From Clostridiales bacterium UBA4959 (GTDB taxonomy: Bacteria > Bacillota > Clostridia > Oscillospirales > CAG-272): DNA of 5,176 nt. Positions 1-5,176 of this stretch are shown in pieces. Under the pieces are notes generated by a model. That model did not search any database and was not told the DNA's origin. It was given only the letters and a program-made list of their open reading frames with translations. The stretch covers positions 9,481 through 14,656 of the forward strand of contig DHAH01000007.1 in the NCBI GenBank assembly GCA_002397345.1, read 5' to 3'. A program made the translations under genes and the position numbers. The first letter of the stretch is position 1. Each line of letters starts with the position of its first letter.

Positions 1-600
1 AAAGCGGTGGAAAAGTTCGATTACCGCAAGGGTTATAAATTTTCTACCTACGCGACCTGGTGGATACGGCAGGCTATTACGCGCGCCATCGCCGATCAGG
101 CGCGCACCATACGCATACCCGTGCATATGGTCGAAACCATTCACAAGGTCACGCGCGTCCAGCGTCGGTTATTGCAGGAGCTGGGACGCGAGGCAACAGC
201 CGACGAAGTCGCCGCGTCGCTGGGCATGAGCGCTGACAAGGTGCGCGAGATAATGAAGATCAGCCAGGACCCGGTGTCGCTGGAAATGCCGATCGGCGAA
301 GAAGAGGACAGCCACTTGGGCGATTTTATACAGGACAACGACAGTCCCGCGCCCGCGGAGGTTGCGTCGTATACGCTGCTGCGCGAACAGCTCTGCGAGG
401 TGCTGCACACCCTCACGCCGCGCGAGGAGCATGTGCTGAAGCTGCGTTTCGGGCTGGAGGACGGCCGCACACGCACGCTTGAGGAGGTTGGCAAGGTATT
501 TAACATTACACGCGAGCGTATACGCCAGATCGAGGCAAAGGCGCTGCGCAAGCTGCGTCATCCCAGCCGCTCGAAGCGTCTTAAGGATTATCTCGATTAA
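1..600 (+). CDS. rpoD: RNA polymerase principal sigma factor (RpoD/SigA), C-terminal part; 5' end outside window
   Basis: Housekeeping sigma-70 factor, the promoter-recognition subunit of RNA polymerase. The frame is open from base 1 and ends in TAA, giving 199 residues; the true start lies left of the window, so the GTG codon at 7 is internal. Counting from base 1, residues 11-33 ([19 protein letters not shown]) are sigma regions 2.3-2.4, with the aromatic residues used in promoter melting and the helix that reads the -10 element. [13 protein letters not shown] follows as region 3.0. Residues ~50-100 form region 3 and the acidic [11 protein letters not shown] linker (region 3.2). [15 protein letters not shown] is region 4.1, and residues 159-188 ([20 protein letters not shown] onward) are the region 4.2 helix-turn-helix that binds the -35 element. 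The C-terminus SKRLKDYLD is typical of Firmicute SigA. No intrinsic terminator is evident directly after the stop codon. Identification is secure; the distinction from a close paralogue rests on the canonical region 2.4 and 4.2 motifs. Confidence 0.97.
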   Translation, partial: KAVEKFDYRKGYKFSTYATWWIRQAITRAIADQARTIRIPVHMVETIHKVTRVQRRLLQELGREATADEVAASLGMSADKVREIMKISQDPVSLEMPIGEEEDSHLGDFIQDNDSPAPAEVASYTLLREQLCEVLHTLTPREEHVLKLRFGLEDGRTRTLEEVGKVFNITRERIRQIEAKALRKLRHPSRSKRLKDYLD

Positions 601-625
601 ATAAATTCTCGGCTATAAATGATGT

Positions 626-642
626 TTGTAAGTGATGTACAA
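626..642. promoter_or_regulatory. Candidate operator, dyad 1 (TTGTA-N7-TACAA)
   Basis: The sequence TTGTAAGTGATGTACAA has perfect 5-bp inverted arms with a 7-base spacer. It has the same geometry as a second dyad centred 33 bp downstream, and the two agree at 12 of 17 positions, including bases in the spacer (A at position 6, ATG at positions 10-12). Repeated geometry plus shared spacer bases suggests a protein binding site more than chance, but the AT-rich context raises the background. The regulator is unknown. Confidence 0.35.
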
Positions 643-656
643 TTATTTATTATAAT
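626..656 (+). promoter_or_regulatory. Possible weak upstream promoter between the dyads
   Basis: A perfect -10 hexamer TATAAT lies at 651-656. The best -35 partner is TTGTAA at 626-631, which matches TTGACA at 4 of 6 positions but with a long 19-bp spacer. If used, transcription would start near 663, inside dyad 2, while dyad 1 would cover the -35: a common repressor layout. The resulting leader would be about 215 bases. TATAAT-like strings are frequent in DNA this AT-rich, so this is a suggestion only. Confidence 0.25.
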
Positions 657-658
657 TA

Positions 659-675
659 TTGTGATAAATGCACAA
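659..675. promoter_or_regulatory. Candidate operator, dyad 2 (TTGTG-N7-CACAA)
   Basis: The sequence TTGTGATAAATGCACAA is the second copy of the TTGTRA-N3-ATGYACAA pattern. The two centres (634 and 667) lie 33 bp apart, close to three helical turns, so two bound dimers would sit on nearly the same DNA face. A lone right half-site CACAA recurs at 692-696, 21 bp (two turns) further on. The arms resemble the redox repressor Rex's TTGTG...CACAA, but Rex sites have eight bases between these arms, not seven. Confidence 0.35.
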
Positions 676-799
676 CTAAAATGACATTAGTCACAATTCA
701 ATAAACGCGTAGCTGTGCAACAGCGCCAAAATTCAGCCGGATTTACGCTACGAATGCGCGAAAGAGGCGAAAAATACTTTTGTCCGGATTAAAATATCC

Positions 800-828
800 T
801 TGACATCTTATTAAATATAGTGTAAAAT
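800..828 (+). promoter_or_regulatory. Sigma-A promoter of the lipoprotein gene
   Basis: The -35 box TTGACA (800-805) is a perfect consensus, followed by an optimal 17-bp spacer and a -10 box TAAAAT (823-828, 5 of 6 matches). Transcription should start near 835, giving a 5' leader of about 44 bases before the ATG at 879. A perfect TATAAT overlaps at 828-833 but would need a 22-bp spacer from the same -35, so the first reading is preferred. This is the only strong promoter seen in the window and probably drives the downstream genes too. Confidence 0.85.
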
Positions 829-864
829 ATAATTCGATCGTATTTTCTTTATGTTAATTATTTT

Positions 865-872
865 GGGGAGGT
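865..872 (+). promoter_or_regulatory. Ribosome binding site of the lipoprotein gene
   Basis: GGGGAGGT contains the GGAGGT Shine-Dalgarno core and ends six bases before the ATG at 879. It fixes this ATG as the start and predicts strong translation, as expected for an abundant surface binding protein. Confidence 0.85.
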
Positions 873-878
873 CATACC

Positions 879-2678
879 ATGAAGAAGAGATGGGTCTTAA
901 TAGTATTGGCAGCATTGCTTATACTCCCGTCCCTGTTTGCCGGCTGCGCCGACAACACAAAACCAAAGGTTAATACACAAATTGAGGATGACACGGGCAA
1001 AGCCAAGCCTTTAACCCTCACGCTTAACGCTATAACAGACAAAAGCACTACGCCCGAGGCGATCCAGGCTGTCGAGGACGCCATAAATGAGATCACCGAG
1101 GGTACATATAATACCCACATTGTGCTGAAACTGTATCCCGAAGATGAGTATTACAGCATCATCGAGGAAAAATTCGCCAATGTGGTTAACAAAATCGCGG
1201 AGGAGGAAGCCGAAGTCAAGCGCCTTAAAGAAGAGGCGCGCAGCCTGAAGGCGGCCGGCGTCACCACCGAAGAGCCAAAGGAAACAGATGAGACCACCGC
1301 CGAAACCGAGGAGACTGTTATCAACGAGTTCGGCCGCAAGGTTACGAAATTCCCCGAGCCGGACGAGAATCAGGTCGATATATTCTTGGTGCGCGGGATC
1401 GATAAGCTGATCGAATATAATAATAAAGAATATTTAATGGATTTGGGCGGTTCGCTTGGCAGCACCGGCAAGGGACTGAGTAAATATATTCATCCCGCGC
1501 TGATGTCAGCCGTTTCGCTGGAATCCGGCGTTATGGCTATACCCAACAACCACATGATCGGCGAGTATACCTACATGCTGATCAATCGCGAGCTGGTTGA
1601 CAAATATTATTACGACGGCGACTCGATGACCACCCTCGCCAAAACAGAGGCGTTTTTAGCTGATGTAAAAAAATACGAACCGGATTTCATTCCGCTGTAC
1701 GGCGAACCCTTCCCGACACCAGATTTTATTACGCCGAGTATGGCGGATTCACTTGTCGGAGGTTTTGTGGGTAATAACGCGGCGCAGTCCGCGCCGATGC
1801 CGCCCAAAAACCTGCTTGGCAACGCTTCCTATACAGGCGCGCTCGTTCAAGTTGATAAATATAAAAAATCCGGGTTTTTGACATCCAGCAATTACGAGTT
1901 CAACCCCAAAGCGGCGGTTCAGCTTGTCAAGGGCGGACGCGAAATATTCGATAAATATACCGACGATTATTATGTGCAAATCTACGCCAAACCGATGGCG
2001 ACAAATGAGAACGTATATCAAAGCATGTATTGCGTCGGCGAATTCACCAAAAACACCGACCGCTGCGTTCAGATTATCGCCGCGCTGACCTGGGACGCGG
2101 AATTCCGCAACCTGTTCCAGTACGGTTTGAAAAAGGTTAACTACGAAATCGACGAAGACACCGGTTATGTAAATAAGCTTTCGGACAGCTACTCGATGAA
2201 CATGTATGACACAGGCAACCAGTTCATCCTGTGGCCGAGTTCCGATATGTCTCCCGACATGCTTGCGCTCGCTAAAAATAACTGGTATTACGCCAAGCAG
2301 CAGAACCTCGATATGGTCGTCAGCCCTTATGTAGGCTTCAGTCTCAAATATATAACGCAAGCGACTATCGACGCCCGCATCGCCGCAAATAAGACAGAAA
2401 CACCCCTCCCGCCGTATACTGCTATGTTCACGCAGGAGATTATCGACGGCGTGACAGCGGCAAGCCGGGAGTTTAAACAAAAGCTCGCTGACTTCAAGGA
2501 ATATGCCGACGAAGCGACAGGCGAAACCGTAAATTATGAGGCTTATATAAAGAAGCTCAAGGCTGAATTCGACGCGAACACATATGTCGCCGAATTTGGA
2601 AATGCCGATAACGCCGACTCGCCGCTGTCACAATACACCGATTGGCAGTCGACGAAATATCCGCCTGCAGCCGAGTAA
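879..2678 (+). CDS. Extracellular solute-binding lipoprotein (ABC-transporter type, LplA-like)
   Basis: Predicted surface-anchored binding protein that would capture a solute, probably a carbohydrate or oligosaccharide, for an ABC importer. Residues 1-23 form a lipoprotein signal: positive MKKR, a hydrophobic stretch, then LFAG-C with Cys23 as the lipid-modified residue (Phe at -3 is less usual but allowed). At 599 residues it exceeds classical family-1 binding proteins (~420) and fits the longer LplA-like group. Residues ~97-125 are heptad-like and charged (probable coiled coil), followed by a Thr/Glu-rich stretch (129-147). The fold resumes at QVDIFLVRGIDKLIEYN and AIPNNHMIGEYTYMLINREL. Residues ~385-451 resemble the family segment with a helix, a YGL..VNYE turn and an aromatic TGNQF motif. 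The C-terminal YIKKLKAEFDANTYVAE resembles the usual final helix. No permease or ATPase gene lies nearby. The class is fairly sure; the substrate is unknown. Confidence 0.85.
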   Translation: MKKRWVLIVLAALLILPSLFAGCADNTKPKVNTQIEDDTGKAKPLTLTLNAITDKSTTPEAIQAVEDAINEITEGTYNTHIVLKLYPEDEYYSIIEEKFANVVNKIAEEEAEVKRLKEEARSLKAAGVTTEEPKETDETTAETEETVINEFGRKVTKFPEPDENQVDIFLVRGIDKLIEYNNKEYLMDLGGSLGSTGKGLSKYIHPALMSAVSLESGVMAIPNNHMIGEYTYMLINRELVDKYYYDGDSMTTLAKTEAFLADVKKYEPDFIPLYGEPFPTPDFITPSMADSLVGGFVGNNAAQSAPMPPKNLLGNASYTGALVQVDKYKKSGFLTSSNYEFNPKAAVQLVKGGREIFDKYTDDYYVQIYAKPMATNENVYQSMYCVGEFTKNTDRCVQIIAALTWDAEFRNLFQYGLKKVNYEIDEDTGYVNKLSDSYSMNMYDTGNQFILWPSSDMSPDMLALAKNNWYYAKQQNLDMVVSPYVGFSLKYITQATIDARIAANKTETPLPPYTAMFTQEIIDGVTAASREFKQKLADFKEYADEATGETVNYEAYIKKLKAEFDANTYVAEFGNADNADSPLSQYTDWQSTKYPPAAE

Positions 2679-2698
2679 TTACTTCATTAAAAATATAT

Positions 2699-2725
2699 CA
2701 TCCGCCCGTATTTTACGGGCGGATG
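2699..2725 (+). terminator. Strong 12-bp hairpin between the lipoprotein and dehydrogenase genes
   Basis: A perfect 12-bp stem, CATCCGCCCGTA (2699-2710) paired with TACGGGCGGATG (2714-2725), closes a TTT loop. It starts 20 bases after the lipoprotein stop codon. No T-run follows on the + strand (next bases TGCGTTAAGGAG), so it is not a classical intrinsic terminator. It may reduce read-through or protect the upstream mRNA from 3' exonucleases, keeping the binding protein more abundant than the downstream products, as intercistronic hairpins do after malE in enterobacteria. The loop-distal base lies only six bases before the next Shine-Dalgarno site. Confidence 0.6.
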
Positions 2726-2731
2726 TGCGTT

Positions 2732-2737
2732 AAGGAG
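2732..2737 (+). promoter_or_regulatory. Ribosome binding site that decides the GTG start of the dehydrogenase
   Basis: AAGGAG lies eight bases before the GTG codon at 2746. The next in-frame ATG (codon 7, 2764) is too far from it, and the family's N-terminus (xFxFYMPVKLITGENCVEKN) begins at the GTG, so GTG is the supported start. Confidence 0.8.
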
Positions 2738-2745
2738 AAAATACC

Positions 2746-3852
2746 GTGTCATTTAACTTTTATATGCCCGTCAAGCTGATAACGGGCGAAAACTGCGTGG
2801 AAAAAAACCGCGAATTTTTCAAGTTGGGCAAAAAGTGCCTAATAGTCACGGGGAAAACCTCCGCGAAGGCAAGCGGCGCGCTTGACGACGTCACAGCCGC
2901 GCTTGATCATGCGGGCGTGGAGTATGAAATATTCGATAAAATCGGCGAAAACCCGCTGCTTTCGGTATGCGTTGACGGCGGGAACGCCGCAACATGTTTC
3001 GGCGCGGATTTCATCGTCGGAATCGGCGGCGGTTCACCCCTCGATGCCGCGAAGGCGATAGCGGCGTTCGCCGCCAACAGCGGTATTGCGTCCATGGAAC
3101 TCTTCGACGTAAATAAACTGAAACCGTCGCTGCCGCTTATTAGCATACCGACTACCGCCGGTACGGGCAGTGAGGTCAACCCATATTCCATTATAACGCT
3201 CGACAGCGAAAACAAAAAACGGACTTTTAACAGCCCGCATTCATATTTTAAATACGCGTTCGTCGATCCGAAGTATACCTATTCGCTCGGCGCGGAGTAT
3301 ACGGTCAGCACCGCGCTCGACGCGTTCTGCCACTGCATCGAATCGTATTTGTCGCCAAAATCGACCAATGTTTCGCGGATGTTCGCCGCATATGGTGGTA
3401 AACATATTTGGAAAGTGCTGACCGCGACTGCTTTTAACGGCGGTATTTATACGCCGGAGATGCGTGAAGCGCTCTCTTACGCCGCGACTGCGGGCGGGAT
3501 AGCGATAAATGCGACAGGCACAGGCTTTCCGCATCCGATGGGCTATAACCTCACGCTTGACCGCGGTATACCGCATGGCAGAGCCTGCGCGGCGTTTACA
3601 GGGCTGTATATAGAATATAACCTGCGTGATACTGAAGGGGCAAGATTGCTCGGCGAGTTCGCTGAAAATATAGGCGCGGCTGTGAGCGAAATAGCGAGCG
3701 TTATTCCAAAACTCGCGAACGTAAATCTTGTGCTTGACGACAAAACGATTGTGAAATATATCGAAAAGGTGAAAACGGCGGCTAATTTCGCCAATTCACC
3801 GTATAAGATAAACGAACAAGAAATACATGAAATTTACAAGCGGTTGTTTTAA
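2746..3852 (+). CDS. Iron-containing (group III) alcohol dehydrogenase
   Basis: NAD(P)-dependent oxidoreductase that interconverts an alcohol and an aldehyde or ketone in the cytoplasm. All family hallmarks are present in 368 residues: an N-terminal Rossmann-like half with GIGGGSPLDAAKA (92-104) for the dinucleotide phosphates and PTTAGTGSEV (135-144) for the nicotinamide side. The helical half carries the metal ligands Asp192 and His196 (DAFCH), His263 (FPHPMGY) and His277 (GIPHGRA), with the usual 13 residues between the last two. The VTGKTSAKSG-like stretch after residue 33 and the HPMGY/GIPHG signature recall the 1,3-propanediol dehydrogenase-like branch that includes Thermotoga TM0920. 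Gly36 sits where E. coli FucO has Asp39, which excludes NADP, so NADP(H) use is plausible (inference from alignment by eye). Length is slightly below the common 380-390 residues. It lacks its own visible promoter and is followed after eight bases by a transporter gene. The substrate cannot be read from sequence. Confidence 0.93.
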   Translation: MSFNFYMPVKLITGENCVEKNREFFKLGKKCLIVTGKTSAKASGALDDVTAALDHAGVEYEIFDKIGENPLLSVCVDGGNAATCFGADFIVGIGGGSPLDAAKAIAAFAANSGIASMELFDVNKLKPSLPLISIPTTAGTGSEVNPYSIITLDSENKKRTFNSPHSYFKYAFVDPKYTYSLGAEYTVSTALDAFCHCIESYLSPKSTNVSRMFAAYGGKHIWKVLTATAFNGGIYTPEMREALSYAATAGGIAINATGTGFPHPMGYNLTLDRGIPHGRACAAFTGLYIEYNLRDTEGARLLGEFAENIGAAVSEIASVIPKLANVNLVLDDKTIVKYIEKVKTAANFANSPYKINEQEIHEIYKRLF

Positions 3853-3860
3853 AGCGAAAT

Positions 3861-5138
3861 ATGATAAAAACAACTGCGCGTATAAATAATGAAAAACTGA
3901 GCAGGCGGCTGTTTATTTTTTGCTGGGTAATTTATACGGCGGCATATTTAGGACGGCTTAATTATTCCGCCGCGCTCGCGAGTATTATAAACGAAGGTGT
4001 ATTCAGCAAATCAAACGCGGGACTTATCGGGACATTGTTTTTTTTGTGTTACGGTATAGGACAATTAATAAACGGCATTATAGCCGACCGCGTTTCGCCT
4101 TATAAAATGATATTTTCCGGGGTATTGGTGTCATCTCTCGCCAATTTAGGGATGATTTTATGGAAAAACTATATTTATATGGCGGTGATTTGGGGTATCA
4201 ACGGTATCGCACAGTCTATGCTGTGGTCTCCGATATTGTTTATAATTACAAATGTCCTGCACGAACGCATGAGTTATCGCGCGAGCGTTATCATCGCGGC
4301 AAGCGCACCCGTCGGAACGCTTTTGGCGTACTTCTCTGCCGCCGTTTGCGTGAATTACAATTGGCAATATGTTTTCGTGATTTCATCGGCTGTGCTCGCG
4401 CTGTTCGCTGTATTATGGTTTATAGGCACGAACGATATCAGCGCGCGGTTAAAGGGTTCGGAAGGGGAGGTAACTCCCGAAGCCGTAAAAACTGCTGCTG
4501 ACAGCGCGCAAACACCCGAAAACGTCGGATTCATGCGGATATTTATACTCAGCGGACTTTTTATATTTGTTTTGCCCGTTATGGCGCACGGTATGCTGAA
4601 AGAAGGGATCGTCACATGGATTCCGACAATGATAACCGAAACCTACGGCTCGTCGCCGTCGTTTTCAATATTCCTATCGATGATATTGCCTGTTATAAAT
4701 CTGTCCGGCGCATTTATCGCCATGTTTATTTATAACAGAATTGTTCGGAAAAATGAAATCACGGGATCGCTTATTATCTTATCTGTGGCTGTACTTCCGC
4801 TTATCCCTTTGATTTTCATCGGAAAAATCAACCTTACGGCTGCGATTTTAATGCTTGCGCTTGTGACGACGCTGATGCACGCCTTTAACATGTATGCGAT
4901 CACACTCGTGCCTATGCGGTTCGGTAAATACGGGCGTACCGCGACTGTCACGGGACTGCTTAACTCGATTACATACATAGGGTCCGCGCTGTCAAGCTTT
5001 GTTTTCGGCGTGATTTCCGAAAAATTCGGATGGCAAAATACAGTGCTTTTATGGATCGGTATCGCCCTGTGCGCCGCGCTGTTATGTTTTCTGGCGCTCA
5101 GAAGATGGCGCGGTTTTATAAAAGATAATGTTTCGTAA
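3861..5138 (+). CDS. Major facilitator superfamily transporter, distantly GlpT/UhpT-like
   Basis: Integral membrane secondary transporter of 425 residues with about 12 hydrophobic helices: six between ~15 and 189, a hydrophilic loop (~190-223), then six between ~225 and 413. The helix 2-3 loop has the MFS motif-A remnant NGIIADRVSPYK (71-82). AAYLGRLNYSAAL (27-39) aligns by eye with GlpT YYLVRKNFALAM, so Arg32 matches substrate-binding Arg45 of the organophosphate antiporters. The helix 7 segment MLKEGIVTWIPT (245-256) matches GlpT LLRYGILDWSPT, with Lys247 in place of Arg269; the equivalent of His165 appears to be Ala149. The substrate may therefore be anionic but need not be a phosphate ester. 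The ATG lies eight bases after the dehydrogenase stop and has no clear Shine-Dalgarno site (AAAGCGAAAT precedes it), suggesting translational coupling within one operon. MFS identity is secure; substrate and direction are unknown. Confidence 0.9.
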   Translation: MIKTTARINNEKLSRRLFIFCWVIYTAAYLGRLNYSAALASIINEGVFSKSNAGLIGTLFFLCYGIGQLINGIIADRVSPYKMIFSGVLVSSLANLGMILWKNYIYMAVIWGINGIAQSMLWSPILFIITNVLHERMSYRASVIIAASAPVGTLLAYFSAAVCVNYNWQYVFVISSAVLALFAVLWFIGTNDISARLKGSEGEVTPEAVKTAADSAQTPENVGFMRIFILSGLFIFVLPVMAHGMLKEGIVTWIPTMITETYGSSPSFSIFLSMILPVINLSGAFIAMFIYNRIVRKNEITGSLIILSVAVLPLIPLIFIGKINLTAAILMLALVTTLMHAFNMYAITLVPMRFGKYGRTATVTGLLNSITYIGSALSSFVFGVISEKFGWQNTVLLWIGIALCAALLCFLALRRWRGFIKDNVS

Positions 5139-5143
5139 ATGAT

Positions 5144-5175
5144 GGGGTGGGGTCTGGGGGGACATAAAATGTCCC
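5144..5175. repeat. G-rich tract and truncated inverted repeat at the right edge
   Basis: Starting five bases after the transporter stop, the sequence has three G-runs (5144-5147, 5149-5152, 5156-5161), then GGGACAT (5159-5165), an AAA loop and ATGTCCC (5169-5175), a perfect 7-bp inverted repeat. The composition is unlike the neighbouring coding DNA. GGGGTCTG and GGGACAT...ATGTCCC strings resemble short dispersed palindromes seen in many Firmicute genomes, some beside REP-associated (IS200-like) transposases. It could also be the stem of a terminator whose T-run lies outside the window. The element is cut, so the type is tentative. Confidence 0.4.
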
Positions 5176-5176
5176 G

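Larger units (their letters stand above)
601..878. other. AT-rich intergenic region between rpoD and the lipoprotein gene
   Basis: This 278-bp gap contains no convincing open reading frame. Its right third carries the promoter and ribosome binding site of the lipoprotein gene. Its left third carries two matching inverted repeats around a TATAAT sequence. The middle (about 700-790) is more GC-rich and has only a small hairpin, GCTGT-GCA-ACAGC at 712-724, with no T-run after it. A 7-bp direct repeat CCGGATT occurs at 737-743 and 784-790. I recognise no riboswitch or known small RNA here. Confidence 0.7.

Noticed and set aside
7..9. GTG at 7 as the start of a 197-aa sigma factor
   Set aside because: The frame is open to base 1 and the protein lacks regions 1 to 2.2, so this is an internal valine codon of a longer rpoD.
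650..664. PerR/Fur-like box TTATAATTATTGTGA (13 of 15 bases match TTATAATTATTATAA)
   Set aside because: The match is good, but the DNA is extremely AT-rich so such matches arise easily, the right arm is imperfect, and no peroxide or iron gene lies nearby.
659..675. Rex (NADH-sensing repressor) binding site
   Set aside because: Rex sites have eight bases between TTGTG and CACAA; here there are seven, in both dyads, which would break the half-site phasing.
712..724. Terminator for rpoD (hairpin GCTGT-GCA-ACAGC)
   Set aside because: The stem is only 5 bp and no T-run follows; it lies over 110 bases after the stop codon.
737..790. CCGGATT direct repeats as a mobile-element footprint or regulator site
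   Set aside because: Seven-base repeats 47 bp apart are expected by chance at this scale and no further copies or flanking structure support them.
1749..2480. 243-aa open frame on the - strand inside the lipoprotein gene
   Set aside because: It is a shadow of the real gene: no ribosome binding site, no recognisable family, and it lies wholly within a well-supported coding region.
2685..2725. Intrinsic terminator acting on the - strand
   Set aside because: On the - strand the stem is followed by a mixed ATATATTTTTAA tract, but no - strand gene ends here.
4160..4501. 113-aa open frame on the + strand inside the transporter gene
   Set aside because: Arg- and Tyr-rich translation with no family resemblance, overlapping the clear MFS frame; a frame shadow.

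Overview
The window looks like chromosomal DNA of a Clostridia-type Firmicute, possibly Oscillospiraceae or Christensenellaceae-like. The signs are a clostridial-style principal sigma factor, a large lipoprotein with a Thr/Glu-rich insertion that I recognise from gut Clostridia, strong purine-rich Shine-Dalgarno sites, and a textbook TTGACA-N17-TAAAAT promoter. The genus assignment is inference; base composition is mixed (GC-rich coding DNA, AT-rich gaps). All four genes lie on the + strand and fill the window except for one 278-bp gap and one 67-bp gap.

Layout. 1-600 is the 3' part of the housekeeping sigma factor gene (rpoD/sigA), running in from the left. 601-878 is an AT-rich intergenic region. 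Its right end carries a clear sigma-A promoter (800-828) and a strong ribosome binding site for the next gene. Its left part holds two 17-bp inverted repeats with the same geometry (626-642 and 659-675) around a TATAAT sequence, which may be an operator pair. 879-2678 encodes a 599-aa lipoprotein of the ABC-transporter solute-binding type. A perfect 12-bp hairpin (2699-2725) follows it without a clear U-tract. 2746-3852 encodes an iron-containing (group III) alcohol dehydrogenase with all four metal ligands. 3861-5138, eight bases downstream, encodes a 12-helix major facilitator transporter related at a distance to the organophosphate antiporters. The last ~35 bases are G-rich and end in a 7-bp inverted repeat cut by the window edge, possibly the start of a dispersed repeat.

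How they may work together. The binding protein, dehydrogenase and transporter can be read as one transcription unit from the promoter at 800-828, with the hairpin after the lipoprotein gene as a possible partial terminator or mRNA-stabilising element. The dehydrogenase and MFS genes are tightly coupled, so the transporter probably moves the substrate or product of the dehydrogenase (an alcohol, aldehyde or polyol derivative). No ABC permease or ATPase is visible here, so the binding protein is either an orphan that uses permeases encoded elsewhere or serves as a surface sensor. I see no CRISPR array, tRNA, rRNA, defence system or complete mobile element. The window is mostly ordinary; the points worth a second look are the intergenic dyads, the unusual gene combination and the repeat-like right edge.
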